DNA of 64,000 nt from Granulicella sp. S156 (GCF_009766105.1 NZ_LMUH01000005.1:396315-460314); one strand, 5' to 3'; shown: positions 33,601 through 43,452, counted from the stretch's first letter. Made by a program: numbers and translations. The notes: generated by a model from the letters alone, not told the origin.

Positions 33601-36600
33601 ATGAATCACAAGTTCCCCCCCCGCCATCCCTTCCAATCATTGGGTTCGATTTCGCGATCAGGCACCCTATTGCTCTTTATTCTTGCCCTGCTAGTGGCAA
33701 GCGTTACGGCTCACGCGCAGCTCGCCGGTAAAGGTGCGATTGCGGGTACAGTATTCGATTCAACTGGAGCCGCAGTACCAGATGCCACCATTGTCGTCAC
33801 TAGCGATGCGACTGGGATCGCCACCAGGACCACGAGCACTTCGGCGGGCGACTTCAGCGTCTCAACGCTCGATCCGGGTGTATATACGATCACGATAACT
33901 GCCCCGAGCTTTGAGAAGTTAACTCAGAAGAATGTGCAGATCAACGCCCTTGAGACCGTCAGTTTCAGTCCGAAGTTGACGGTTGGCGCTGCCGACCAGA
34001 CCGTTACGGTCTCGGCTTTGCCTCCGCAACTGGAGACCACCAATGCCACGCTGGGCGCAACGATGGAGAATGAGATGTACTCCGCGCTGCCGATCGAGAT
34101 GGGTGCTTATGGCAACCCCGACCAGCGCCGCGCCACCGACTTCGCCTTCCTCATGCCCGGAGTGCAGGGCAACAACACAACAGGCAATGCAACTACCAAT
34201 ACCGGTATTGTCAACGGTTCGGGCAGCAAGGGTGCGGTCTCCGATGTGTACGTCGACGGCGTTGCTTTTGTGCGAGCAGGCGGCAATGGCGACCCGCGTT
34301 ATGTGTGGACAGCTATTTCAGTCGATGCGATTGATCAGTTCCAGGTGCAGACTAGTGGCTATTCGGCTATCTATGAAGGCCAGGGCATTCAGAACTACAC
34401 GGTTAAACAGGGTGGCAACAAATACCACGGTTCGGTGTATGAGTTCTTCCGCAACACAGCGCTCGATACTTGGGGATTCTTTGGCCCAGCCACTCTAAAC
34501 CCTGCTACCGGTAAGCCGGAGAAGCCGATCGAGAATAGCAACGAGTATGGCATCAACCTCAGCGGCCCATTGGTTCCGTTTGGCGGATGGAAAGATAAAG
34601 TTTTCTTCTATGCCAACTACAACGGCTTCCGTTATGCCAGTGCGAACCCGCAATTTATTACTCTTCCTACGACAGCGGAACAGCAGGGCAACTTCAGCGG
34701 CGAGCCCTACCCGATCTATGACCCTTCCACTCAGGCTGCTTGTACTGCGGCCCACGCTGGCGTCGAGTGCCGGTACCAATATGCTGGAAACATTGTTCCT
34801 TCCTCCGAATTTTCTCAAGTCGCGTTGAATCTGCAGAAATTTCTCCCTGCACTTACAAACCAAAATCCACAGAATAACTATCTAGCCCCCAACAAAACAG
34901 GATTGGTGAACTGGTCTACGACCGATCGCATCGATTATGTCATCAATCCGAAAGACACTCTTACGATGGTCGCGGCTATTGGTCGGCAGGCCAGTTCGAA
35001 TCCTGTGGGTCAGACCACGGCAGGCCGTAACGTCGGGCCGATTCCGTATAACTATGGCCAGACTTACGCCCCTAAGACGGCCGTTGGCATTATCGAGGAG
35101 GCTCACACCTTCACGTCGCACCTCGTCAACCAGATCAAATACGGTTACGCCCGTTACAACGGGCCGACATTCGACGCTGACGAAGTTCCGGCTTATTCCG
35201 CAACGACTGCGGGGTTATCTGGACTGCCGGCAGGAGCGGCGCAAAGTGCTTTCCCCATAGTCAACTTCAGCTCCAGTTGTTCGACTCTGACGAGTGATGC
35301 TCCGACATGCTGGGGAGGTACGACGCCCAGCGTGACCCTCGCAGAAAATTACACACTGGTCGATAACCTGCAGTGGGTTAAGGGCAAGCACACCTTTACG
35401 TTTGGCGGACAAAGCGCGTGGTTGCTCTACAACGTGATCAATGCCACGGGCGGAAGTACACCGTTCACGCTGGCCACTTCCACTACGGAGACAGCGGAGA
35501 TTGTAAAAAATGCTGCTGTGGCAAATACTGGCTTAGCCTATGCCAGCTTTCTCGTCGGACAAATCGACAAAGGGAGCTTCACCCAATATTTGCAACAGGA
35601 GTTCGGCGCTCGTTTCCGTGCGATCTCTCCCTATGTCCAGGACAATTGGAAGGTCACATCAAAGCTGACGCTTGATCTGGGACTTCGCTACGATTTCTTC
35701 CCATCCGTCACGGAAGTGCATAATGCCGAGAGTTTTTTCAGCCCCAACCTTGCCAATCCTGTAACTGGTATCAATGGAGCTCTACAGTTCACCGGGACAG
35801 GTTCCGGCACCTGCAACTGCTCCACTCCGGTCAACAACTACAAAAAGAACTTTGGACCACGTATCGGGCTAGCTTTCCAGAGCGATCCGAAGACGGTATG
35901 GCGGGCAAGCTATGGTGTCATGTTTACGCATGGAAATGCCGTAGGCGGATCGTCGACGAGTCTTGGAACGCTGGGCTTTTCGGCCGCTCCATCGTTCGCG
36001 TCCAATGGTTCTCTGTTAAGCACGATGCCTCTTACCGGGACGAATGGCGCAATCCCAGCCTTCGCGAGCGCGTGCGGTCTGTTGTCGGGTCCACAATATG
36101 GTACCGGCTACACTACCGTGTTGGGCTATCCTAACGCTGCCGGTTGCGGTGCGTCCGGATCTACAGCCAGCTACACGGGTACCCCATCCTCCATCGCCTA
36201 TGACGATCCCTATCTGGGAGGTCGCTCTCCCGAATTCGTCAATTGGACCCTCGGGTTCCAGCATCAGTGGACAGATGCCATCACCTCGACCATTACCTAT
36301 GTCGGTTCTCAAGGTCACTTCCTTCCCACCGATGGCGGCAATCCGCGTGGCTACTATGCAGACCAGCTCAACCCGTCGTATCTGTCGCTGGGATCAGTGC
36401 TGAGCGATACCGGTACAAAGATCGCTACGGATTGCGCCACCTACAATCTGCCCTGCCCAGCTAAATTCAATACGAGTCAAAGCCTTTCTACGGCGTTGAA
36501 ACCATTCCCCTTCCAAACGGTCACAGACGCCTTCGGTTACGTAGGGAATGCTAACTACAACGCATTGCAGGTTTCGGTGAACATGCGTCCTGCGCACGGT

Positions 36601-37341
36601 CTGACGTTCATGGCCAACTACACCTGGTCACGGTCAATCGATGATGGTGGCACCTTCCGCAGTGGTTATGCCATTCCGGCGGCTTACCTCGCGGGTGGTG
36701 GCGGCAAGTCCTGGCCTGTGGACCGCATCGAACGTACAGTATCCACGAGCAACCAGCCGCAGCACGTTGTAATAACGGGTGTCTGGGATCTGCCAGTAGG
36801 ACGGCAAGTGCTCGCGGGTAGAGCCTGGGAGCGTGCGGTTTTTGGTGGCTACAAGTTCTCAGAGGTCTTACAGGCATTCTCCGGCTCACCGTTGGCGATC
36901 ACAGGCAACAGCTGCGGAACCAACCCGTCGCAAGGTACCTGCATGCCGACCTACAACCCGGCGTTCACAGGTCCAGCTCGTATTCATGGAAAGTGGGGTC
37001 AGGGGATCACTGCTGCTAACCCGTCTGCGATCTCTTACATCAATTCGGCCGCCTTTATTACAACCCCGGCCTATCAATTCGGCAACACGGCTCGCACGGC
37101 TCCGTATAACCTTTACGGTCCCGGCAACTATCAATTGGATATCGCTCTTGTCCGCAGTGTCCCGTTGCACCTGACTCAAACTTCCAGACTCAACCTCCGA
37201 GCCGAGATGTACAACGTCACGAATCACACATGGTTCGCCGTGGCCAACACAGCGGCAGGCAACTCCAGCTTTGGAGAGGTGACCACCAACACGAACTATG
37301 CTCGCAGGGCGGTCCAACTCTCGGGTCGCATCGAGTTCTAA
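33601..37341 (+). CDS. TonB-dependent receptor, Oar-like
   Basis: The 1246-residue protein has a long signal peptide (about residues 1-39, hydrophobic LLLFILALLVASVTAHAQ), a carboxypeptidase-regulatory-like domain at about 43-125 (GAIAGTVFDSTGAAVPDA), a plug at about 140-290 with VYVDGVAFVRAGG and NYTVKQGGNKYHGS, and a barrel ending QLSGRIEF. The start at 33601 is set by GAGGAG; a frame open to 33544 lacks a site. It follows the GH105-type gene in the same direction. Its plug has no SGTNHFHG box but the variant QGGNKYHG, marking it as a different subtype from the two receptors at 1-8.5 kb. Confidence 0.92.
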   Translation: MNHKFPPRHPFQSLGSISRSGTLLLFILALLVASVTAHAQLAGKGAIAGTVFDSTGAAVPDATIVVTSDATGIATRTTSTSAGDFSVSTLDPGVYTITITAPSFEKLTQKNVQINALETVSFSPKLTVGAADQTVTVSALPPQLETTNATLGATMENEMYSALPIEMGAYGNPDQRRATDFAFLMPGVQGNNTTGNATTNTGIVNGSGSKGAVSDVYVDGVAFVRAGGNGDPRYVWTAISVDAIDQFQVQTSGYSAIYEGQGIQNYTVKQGGNKYHGSVYEFFRNTALDTWGFFGPATLNPATGKPEKPIENSNEYGINLSGPLVPFGGWKDKVFFYANYNGFRYASANPQFITLPTTAEQQGNFSGEPYPIYDPSTQAACTAAHAGVECRYQYAGNIVPSSEFSQVALNLQKFLPALTNQNPQNNYLAPNKTGLVNWSTTDRIDYVINPKDTLTMVAAIGRQASSNPVGQTTAGRNVGPIPYNYGQTYAPKTAVGIIEEAHTFTSHLVNQIKYGYARYNGPTFDADEVPAYSATTAGLSGLPAGAAQSAFPIVNFSSSCSTLTSDAPTCWGGTTPSVTLAENYTLVDNLQWVKGKHTFTFGGQSAWLLYNVINATGGSTPFTLATSTTETAEIVKNAAVANTGLAYASFLVGQIDKGSFTQYLQQEFGARFRAISPYVQDNWKVTSKLTLDLGLRYDFFPSVTEVHNAESFFSPNLANPVTGINGALQFTGTGSGTCNCSTPVNNYKKNFGPRIGLAFQSDPKTVWRASYGVMFTHGNAVGGSSTSLGTLGFSAAPSFASNGSLLSTMPLTGTNGAIPAFASACGLLSGPQYGTGYTTVLGYPNAAGCGASGSTASYTGTPSSIAYDDPYLGGRSPEFVNWTLGFQHQWTDAITSTITYVGSQGHFLPTDGGNPRGYYADQLNPSYLSLGSVLSDTGTKIATDCATYNLPCPAKFNTSQSLSTALKPFPFQTVTDAFGYVGNANYNALQVSVNMRPAHGLTFMANYTWSRSIDDGGTFRSGYAIPAAYLAGGGGKSWPVDRIERTVSTSNQPQHVVITGVWDLPVGRQVLAGRAWERAVFGGYKFSEVLQAFSGSPLAITGNSCGTNPSQGTCMPTYNPAFTGPARIHGKWGQGITAANPSAISYINSAAFITTPAYQFGNTARTAPYNLYGPGNYQLDIALVRSVPLHLTQTSRLNLRAEMYNVTNHTWFAVANTAAGNSSFGEVTTNTNYARRAVQLSGRIEF

Positions 37342-37362
37342 CCGTAACCTCAACCGACAGCA

Positions 37363-37396
37363 AAAAAAGATGCCGCCCACCAGGGCGGCATCTTTT
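37363..37396. terminator. Bidirectional terminator between converging genes
   Basis: AAAAGATGCCGCCC and GGGCGGCATCTTTT pair over 14 bases around ACCA, with A- and T-tracts on both sides. It closes the receptor gene (plus) and the 96-residue gene (minus). Confidence 0.93.
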
Positions 37397-37406
37397 CTGG
37401 TCGAAA

Positions 37407-37697
37407 CTACATAATGCGGAAGCGTTCGAGCATCAGCCGCTGAAAACGCGGCTTCCAGATCAGATCGTAAGCGAGTTCCTTGCCGGGAAACATCGTGAGA
37501 GCGGCGGTGCGGGCGTCGGCGATCATCTGCGAGGCGTCGTCGATGGTCACCGTTGGATCCTGCGCAACCACCTGCATCACCATGTTCATCATCATCTGCA
37601 TGCGGCGGATCAGGCGCTGTTCTTCGAGCGCCTCCGGGGTTGCCAGCGGCTTTGCGACCTTCGTTGTTGCCTCTGTCGCTCCCATATCTTTTTGCAT
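37407..37697 (-). CDS. Hypothetical methionine-rich helical protein
   Basis: This 96-residue protein is not recognised. It has an N-terminal alanine/threonine stretch, then a helix with RLIRRMQMMMNMVMQVV at about residues 28-45, an acidic DDASQMIADARTAAL helix, and a basic end (KPRFQRLMLERFRIM). No signal peptide or membrane segment is convincing. GGGGG lies before the ATG at 37697. It starts 19 bases after the comEC stop and is the last gene of the long minus-strand run, so it is co-transcribed with it. No function is proposed. Confidence 0.75.
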   Translation of the reverse strand: MQKDMGATEATTKVAKPLATPEALEEQRLIRRMQMMMNMVMQVVAQDPTVTIDDASQMIADARTAALTMFPGKELAYDLIWKPRFQRLMLERFRIM

Positions 37698-37716
37698 AGT
37701 ACCCCCTTTCGCCTTC

Positions 37717-40443
37717 TTAGTTAGATGTAGCGGTACCTGCGGAGATTCCACCATCGCTCGTCAGCAGGAAGGTCTCGGCCCCTTCGCGATCGGTGCGAAA
37801 GGTCTGTACATGGGCGGCTTCAAGTCGGTCGAGCACCTCGAAACGCGGGTGCCCGAAGGTATTGTGGCGACCCACGCTGATGATCGCTTCGCGCGGTGCG
37901 ACGGCGGCAAGGAACTCCGGCGTTGTCGAGGTATTGCTGCCGTGATGGCCGACCTTCAGCAGCGTTGCCGATGCCACACGTCTCTGGGCAAGCATGGCTG
38001 CCTCGCTCGGCGCTTCGGCATCGCCTTCGAGCAGGACGCTGGCCTTGCCGAAGCCGAGGTGCATGACCAGTGAATCGTCGTTCACAGCTGCGCCAGGATT
38101 GGCATATCCGATCTCAGGTGCTAGCACGTCGGCCTGCAGCCCTCCCCAGGTAAATGTATTGCCGGCGCGAAACCAGCGCACAACGATGCCGAGCTGCCGC
38201 GCTTCGTCCAGCAAGGCGTGCAACCCTGGGGCATCGCCGGGTTGCACACTAAGCCAAAGCTCGCGCGGACGCAGATCGCGCAGTACGGCAGGCATGCCAC
38301 CCATGTGGTCGCTATGTGCATGCGTTAGCAGTACCGCATCAAGGCGGCGAATGCGCCGCGACCACAGATAGGGTGCAACGACCTCTTCGCCGATGTCCCA
38401 GCGATCTGCTGACGGTGTCTGTTGTCCTACGGGTCCGCCGGCATCGACGAGTAGCGTGCGGCCTTCCGGCGACACGACCAGCAGTGAATCGCCCTGCCCT
38501 ACGTCGAGTGCCGTCACTTCAAGCACGCCATGATGCAGCAGTGGCGGCTCCGGCAGCAGCACCGCGAGCGGAATGACAGCCATCGCAGCTACGCCCAACC
38601 AGAGCCACACTCGCCGCCGTGCACGCAATGCCCAGCAGCAGAAGATGATTGCGATGCAAGCGAGTGCGATGGCCAAAGGTGCAGGAGTTGGCACGCGCAG
38701 GTCAGCAATGCCGGTATGGCCGAGATGCTCCACCGTTGCTCGTACTGCATGAGTGAGCAATGCGGTGAGGGCACCGGGGATCATCGCCAGCCAGGAGTTC
38801 AACAACGATAGGCAGAACGTTAGAACCGCAACACAGATCAGCATTGCCACTAGTGGTACGGAGATGAGGTTCAGCGGCAACGCCAGCAGTGTTGCGCGAT
38901 GGAAGTACACGGCCATGGGGAGCACCATGCAGATCTCCACGACGGCGCCGAACAGAAACACTTCCAGCGTCCAGGTCACAGCGCGCAGCAGCCACAACGG
39001 AAGATCGCGTGCTCTTTTACTAAATAGCTCACCACACAGCACGCCGAACATGCGCAGACGAACGCGAAGCTGTGCGACGCGCGGCGGCAGGAAGGCATCA
39101 AGACGCACAAGCCAGAGATGGTGCATTGCACGCTTCCAGGGGCCAAACATGCGGTCGCTGAGCGGCACCGCGAGGCCTGCGATGGCGAAGATAACCAGAA
39201 AGGTCATCTGAAAGCTGGCTTCAAACAGCGCGCGGGGATCGAATGCAAGCACGGCAAGCCCTGCTGCGCCGAGCGCATTGAGTGTGCCAGCCTCGCGGGC
39301 CAGCCACCGAGCAAGCAGATACACGGCGGTCATCCCAAGAGCGCGTTGTACCGGAACGCCGAAGCCCGTGAGCAATGCGTAGCCTGTCGCTGCAACGATG
39401 GTTGCCATAACTGCGGCACCCTCTGGAGCGCGCAGCTTGCGGAGTATCCAGAAGAGTGCACCGGACAGAAGCACGATGTGCAATCCCGACACCACGAAGA
39501 GGTGAAACGTGCCAGTTCGCTCGAAACCCGCGCGCAGCGTATGGCTCAAGCTCCCGCGATCCCCAAAGAGCATCGCATTCAGCATGGTCGCGTCTTCCGC
39601 GCTGAGTCGTGCCGCAGCAGGTAACGTGTGATTGGCGCGCGAGTGGACGAAGTTGTCTATACGACTTGCCGCCCACGTCTGCGCGGCGTAGAGGCGGCAA
39701 CGCCAGTCACTGTGCGCGCTGCCGGTCTTCTGCACGCGCGCCGCCTTTACGTTGGCTTGGGCCGCGATGCCTTCGCCGAGCAGCTCTTCCGCATACGACC
39801 ATGCGCCAGGGTCGCGATACGTGTCCGGCACGCGCAGGCGTAGCGACATCTCCAGTACATCCCCGCAGGCCAGTTCGGGCGTATCGCCGGTGATGGTCAC
39901 GCGCACACCACCTTGCATTGGCAGCATCGTTGAGATGTCCGGTGTGACATCCTCAACGGCTTGCACGTCCAGATCGACGGACTCCAGAGCATGCTCGGCA
40001 TCGGCTTCCCACGCACCGGGCTCCATGCGCCACGGTTGTTGAGGCTGCTGTGGCGCGGCGTTGTTCTGTTGTGTGTCGTGTAGTTTTCGTACGCGCACGA
40101 CTCGGCCACGCACCGTGCGGCTCAGGCCATCGGCGTATTGGGTGAGTGCCGTTTGTGGCGCTATAGAGGGCTGTATCTGCGCGCACCAGCAACCAATGAC
40201 GATCCAGAGTCCGAGCACAGGGACACCAGCAACGCGCGTGGCCCGCCATAGGCTGGCTGCAGAGAGTAGCGCCAACAGCGTGGTTGACGCGGCGAGAACG
40301 AAGGGAGTGTGCCAGCTACGTGCGAATGCGTCACCGATGGCAAAACAAGACATGGCTGCAAGCAGAGGCACTCTGCGAAATTGCAGAGGCTCGACCGCCG
40401 GAGCGGAGTCCATCCAGAAACCTGAAGTACCTATAACCCGCAT
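37717..40443 (-). CDS. comEC: ComEC/Rec2 family DNA uptake channel protein
   Basis: The 908-residue inner-membrane protein is expected to carry single-stranded DNA into the cell in natural transformation. It has the usual three parts. A hydrophobic start with an OB-like domain covers about 30-240. The competence membrane core follows at about 270-620 (HLFVVSGLHIVLLSGALFWIL, then several helices up to VWLWLGVAAMAVIPLAVLL). A metallo-beta-lactamase domain begins VTALDVGQGDSLLVVSPEG, with the metal motif LLTHAHSDHMGG and VGHHGSNTSTTP. All metal-binding residues are present, so the C-terminal domain may be an active nuclease. Whether the organism is competent cannot be judged without com/pil genes. 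Confidence 0.95.
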   Translation of the reverse strand: MRVIGTSGFWMDSAPAVEPLQFRRVPLLAAMSCFAIGDAFARSWHTPFVLAASTTLLALLSAASLWRATRVAGVPVLGLWIVIGCWCAQIQPSIAPQTALTQYADGLSRTVRGRVVRVRKLHDTQQNNAAPQQPQQPWRMEPGAWEADAEHALESVDLDVQAVEDVTPDISTMLPMQGGVRVTITGDTPELACGDVLEMSLRLRVPDTYRDPGAWSYAEELLGEGIAAQANVKAARVQKTGSAHSDWRCRLYAAQTWAASRIDNFVHSRANHTLPAAARLSAEDATMLNAMLFGDRGSLSHTLRAGFERTGTFHLFVVSGLHIVLLSGALFWILRKLRAPEGAAVMATIVAATGYALLTGFGVPVQRALGMTAVYLLARWLAREAGTLNALGAAGLAVLAFDPRALFEASFQMTFLVIFAIAGLAVPLSDRMFGPWKRAMHHLWLVRLDAFLPPRVAQLRVRLRMFGVLCGELFSKRARDLPLWLLRAVTWTLEVFLFGAVVEICMVLPMAVYFHRATLLALPLNLISVPLVAMLICVAVLTFCLSLLNSWLAMIPGALTALLTHAVRATVEHLGHTGIADLRVPTPAPLAIALACIAIIFCCWALRARRRVWLWLGVAAMAVIPLAVLLPEPPLLHHGVLEVTALDVGQGDSLLVVSPEGRTLLVDAGGPVGQQTPSADRWDIGEEVVAPYLWSRRIRRLDAVLLTHAHSDHMGGMPAVLRDLRPRELWLSVQPGDAPGLHALLDEARQLGIVVRWFRAGNTFTWGGLQADVLAPEIGYANPGAAVNDDSLVMHLGFGKASVLLEGDAEAPSEAAMLAQRRVASATLLKVGHHGSNTSTTPEFLAAVAPREAIISVGRHNTFGHPRFEVLDRLEAAHVQTFRTDREGAETFLLTSDGGISAGTATSN

Positions 40444-40519
40444 GAGCAGCGACGACTGAGTTCTGCCCAGTGTGCCATATGTCGTCTACTCGAAACAGCT
40501 GATCTATTGTGAAATCGTT

Positions 40520-41815
40520 CTATCTGCGCCTTAGAACCACAACAGTCTCTAGATGGAAGGTCTGAGGGAAGAGGTCTACCAGGTGCAGTGCGGTGATGAG
40601 ATAGTCGCGCTGCAGCACGACAAGATCGCGAGCCAGCGTCGTTGGATCGCACGAGACATAGGTGATTTCTCGTGCGCCGATTTTTAGCAGCAACTCGCAA
40701 GCCTCCAGCCCAGCGCCTGCACGAGGAGGGTCGAGCACGATTAACTCAGGCCGTTCGCGCTGTACGACCGCGACACGCAAAAAATCCAGCGTCGTTGCCT
40801 GAACGGCGCGATGTTGTGTCCCCGGCGTGGCAAGCGCGTTCTTAAGGTCGCTGGCAGCAGAAGGGTTCGCTTCGACAGCGGTGATCTGTTGGAAGCCTCG
40901 CGCGAGTACCCGCGAAAAAAGTCCGACGCCCGCGAAGAGGTCCCATGCGATTGTTCCTTGCTGGCCCGTGCAGACGAGGGCGACGAGTTCATCTACCAGA
41001 AATTGGTTGACCTGGAAGAAACCGCCGCGGCTTATCCAATAGCCTTCGCCGGCGACGCGATAGGCAAGACCATTGGATCCCCAAGACGCTGTGCGAATCA
41101 GTTTGACGCTTGCTCGTCGCGCGTCAGGAGGCGCGACGCCAGCACCGGCAAGCTGTGGCAACCTCTTTTGCAAAGCCTCGCACAGGCGCGTAAAGCCATT
41201 CTTTTTTGTTGGCATCGCACCCGAGCCCAGCAAAGTCATCAGCAACCGAGAACGATCCTCATTGCAGAAGAACTCAACTTCGTCGGCGCTTGAGACCCAG
41301 GCACGCGCTTCCACATCACTCTCTGCGAGTTCCAATAATGCGGTCGCCGCTTGCCAGAGCAGCGGTGCTGCGATGGGGCACTCCGTGATGGGGAGAAATT
41401 CATTCGTTTTCCGTATGCTGTAGCCAACGCGAAGCTTCCCTTCAACCATGCCGAAACGAAAGCGCACACGGTTGCGATAGCTCCAAGGCTCTCCTGTATG
41501 CGTTGCGATCTCAGGCAGATCACGGACGCTTGCACGCTGCATCGTCTCTACCAGAATTGAGTGCTTTATCTCGAGTTGTGTTGCATACTCCGCATGCTGA
41601 TACTGACAGCCTCCACACCGGCCAAAGTGGCCACATTTCGCGGCGACGCGTGTCAGCGCAGGTTCAAGGACATACAGCAATTCGTCCGTAGAGGCATCGA
41701 TTTCGACAAGCTCCCCAGGCAGTGCGAAAGGCACAAGTGCCACCGCACCATTTTCTTTTCGGGTGAGCCCCGCGCCACCATATACGGCACGCTCGATGCG
41801 AACAGTCTCGGCCAT
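40520..41815 (-). CDS. rlmD: 23S rRNA (uracil-5-)-methyltransferase, RlmD/TrmA type
   Basis: The 431-residue enzyme methylates uracil C5 in RNA with S-adenosylmethionine. The N-terminal TRAM-like part leads into the iron-sulfur motif CGHFGRCGGCQYQH at about residues 61-75. The SAM-binding domain has WDLFAGVGLFSRVLA, and the catalytic region reads LDPPRAGAGLEACELLL and YVSCDPTTLARDL with the nucleophilic cysteine. RlmD (U1939 of 23S rRNA) is the likeliest target but RlmCD or TrmA-like targets cannot be excluded. Its ATG at 41815 shares one base with the stop of the upstream gene (TGATG), so translation is coupled. Confidence 0.93.
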   Translation of the reverse strand: MAETVRIERAVYGGAGLTRKENGAVALVPFALPGELVEIDASTDELLYVLEPALTRVAAKCGHFGRCGGCQYQHAEYATQLEIKHSILVETMQRASVRDLPEIATHTGEPWSYRNRVRFRFGMVEGKLRVGYSIRKTNEFLPITECPIAAPLLWQAATALLELAESDVEARAWVSSADEVEFFCNEDRSRLLMTLLGSGAMPTKKNGFTRLCEALQKRLPQLAGAGVAPPDARRASVKLIRTASWGSNGLAYRVAGEGYWISRGGFFQVNQFLVDELVALVCTGQQGTIAWDLFAGVGLFSRVLARGFQQITAVEANPSAASDLKNALATPGTQHRAVQATTLDFLRVAVVQRERPELIVLDPPRAGAGLEACELLLKIGAREITYVSCDPTTLARDLVVLQRDYLITALHLVDLFPQTFHLETVVVLRRR

Positions 41816-42531
41816 CACTCATGCCCCATGTAGAAGAGACTGAGGCGCGGAAGGCTGCGGGCTTCGAGCAAGCGCTTCTGCAGAAACTGCGTTTGGATCT
41901 GCCGAATCTGCACCGCACCGATCTTGGCACGATACGGTGCGAGCTCGCGGTCGGCTTGTTCGCGCAGGCTGACAATTTCAGCTTCTGGTGCAGCGTTCAT
42001 CAGAGCCGCGAAGAGCTTCTCTTCGAGCACGGTCAATGTGCGGTCAAGCTCGTCCAGCGGCATCGCAGCAGCCGCGCGCATTGCCTCCGCCAACTCCCGC
42101 AAGCGGCGCGCGGTTTCGAGGAGTACTGGCGATGCGGAGGCTTGTGTGTGAACAGCGGCTTCGATTGCCTTTGCGTTTTCTTCAAGAAAACGTGCAACGC
42201 GCTCCGCTTCAAAGCCACTCTCGACGGTCTCATGCTGTGTCGTTTTCGCAGAGCCTGTCGCTGCTTCGGCCATGTCTTCTACCGCCTGCATCACAGCCTG
42301 CGAGCACCAGGCTAGGCCGTTGACCTTGCGCGTACGGCCTTTGGCGCGCAGCAGCTTTGCATCGTGTTTATCGAAGGCCTCGTCGATGCCGCGCAACACC
42401 GCTTCGAGAGGAATGCCAGCCTCACGCCATGTTTCGATCAACGCCCAGTCCAGCGTCGAGAGCAGCAGCAGTGAGCCACGCCGACGGCTGAAGCGTTCTT
42501 CGATCTCCGAGAAGTAGTGAAAGTAGTTCAT
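41815..42531 (-). CDS. Conserved-looking hypothetical protein between coaX and rlmD
   Basis: The 238-residue product is not recognised. The start MNYFHYFSEIEERFSRRRGS is followed by a compact part with DWALIETWREAGIPLEAVLRGIDEAF and KVNGLAWCSQAV up to about residue 95. The rest is a long charged helical region (about 100-225) with heptad-like leucine spacing, ending KRLLEARSLPRLSLFYMGHE. The N-terminal part looks like a small DNA- or RNA-binding helical domain, but this is only an impression. It is translationally coupled to rlmD and starts immediately after a heptad-word array, so it belongs to the same operon. Confidence 0.85.
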   Translation of the reverse strand: MNYFHYFSEIEERFSRRRGSLLLLSTLDWALIETWREAGIPLEAVLRGIDEAFDKHDAKLLRAKGRTRKVNGLAWCSQAVMQAVEDMAEAATGSAKTTQHETVESGFEAERVARFLEENAKAIEAAVHTQASASPVLLETARRLRELAEAMRAAAAMPLDELDRTLTVLEEKLFAALMNAAPEAEIVSLREQADRELAPYRAKIGAVQIRQIQTQFLQKRLLEARSLPRLSLFYMGHE

Positions 42532-42533
42532 AA

Positions 42534-42620
42534 GCAGCAAGCAGGAAACAGCAAACAGGAAACAGCATATAGGTATGACCAGCTTTCGCTGTTTGCTGTT
42601 AACTGTTTGCTGTTTCCTGC
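42534..42620. repeat. Heptad-word inverted array between coaX and the hypothetical gene
   Basis: Left words: GCAAGCA, GGAAACA, GCAAACA, GGAAACA, GCATATA. Right words: TTTCGCT, GTTTGCT, GTTAACT, GTTTGCT, GTTTCCT. It fills nearly the whole gap between the coaX stop (42622) and the next start codon (42531), and includes the ribosome-binding region of that gene. Confidence 0.87.
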
Positions 42621-42621
42621 A

Positions 42622-43425
42622 CTATCGCCTTCTTTGGCGCTCCTGATTCCGTTCCCAGATCAGCCGCAGTCCGGTCAGCGTAAGCATCTCGTCGACAGCG
42701 CCGATGTGTTTGCAGTCTACGGCGATCAGCTTGGCGAGGCCCCCGGTAGCAATCGTCTTTGTCTCCGGTCCGAGCTCCGCAATGAATCGCTCGAGGATGC
42801 CGTCGACGAGGCCAATATAGCCGTAATAGAGTCCGATTTGGATGTTGTCGGTCGTGTTGGTGCCGATAATCTTCGCCGGTTTCTTGATCTCCACGCGCGT
42901 CAAACGCGCCGCACGTGAAAACAGCGCATCCGCGGAGATGCCAAGCCCCGGAGCGATAGCCCCACCTACGAACTCGCCCCTCTTCGAAACAACGTCGAAG
43001 GTGGTCGCCGTGCCCATATCGACGACGATCGTTGGGCCTCCGAGCAGGTCGTAGGCCGCGACGCAGTTCGCCACGCGGTCTGCGCCGGCCTCGCTGGGAT
43101 TGTCGGTCAACACGGGCAAGCCAGTCTTCACGCCGGGTTCGATGAAGAGTGGCCTGATGTGGAAGTACATCTCACACACGTGCCGCAAAGTGGAATCGAG
43201 CGGTGGGACTACAGAAGAGATGACTATGCCGGTGACGACGTCCGTCTTCAATCCGCGCATGCCGAACAGGGTCTGTAGCAGCACGCCAAGCTCGTCAGGC
43301 GTCTGCTGTTTGTAGGGCGTAGTGATGCGCCAGTCCGCGATCACCGCAGCGGGTACGCCCTCCGCCGAGGGGCGAAAGAGCCCCACGACTGTGTTTGAGT
43401 TGCCTACATCGAGTGCCAGTAGCAT
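42622..43425 (-). CDS. coaX: Type III pantothenate kinase
   Basis: The 267-residue enzyme phosphorylates pantothenate in coenzyme A synthesis and is of the ASKHA-fold type III class, which is not inhibited by CoA. Clear motifs: MLLALDVGNSNTVVGLF at the N-terminus, GADRVANCVAAYD near the middle with the catalytic aspartate, and VDMGTATTFDVVS. GGGAAGG precedes the ATG. It follows birA by 27 bases in one operon; the pairing of birA with coaX is common in many phyla. Confidence 0.97.
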   Translation of the reverse strand: MLLALDVGNSNTVVGLFRPSAEGVPAAVIADWRITTPYKQQTPDELGVLLQTLFGMRGLKTDVVTGIVISSVVPPLDSTLRHVCEMYFHIRPLFIEPGVKTGLPVLTDNPSEAGADRVANCVAAYDLLGGPTIVVDMGTATTFDVVSKRGEFVGGAIAPGLGISADALFSRAARLTRVEIKKPAKIIGTNTTDNIQIGLYYGYIGLVDGILERFIAELGPETKTIATGGLAKLIAVDCKHIGAVDEMLTLTGLRLIWERNQERQRRR

Positions 43426-43452
43426 GATCGCCTTCCCGCCTCGGTTGAATTA

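Noticed and set aside
34990-35015. A tRNA-like word GTTCGAATCC
   Set aside because: It is inside the coding frame of the third receptor and no cloverleaf arms surround it.
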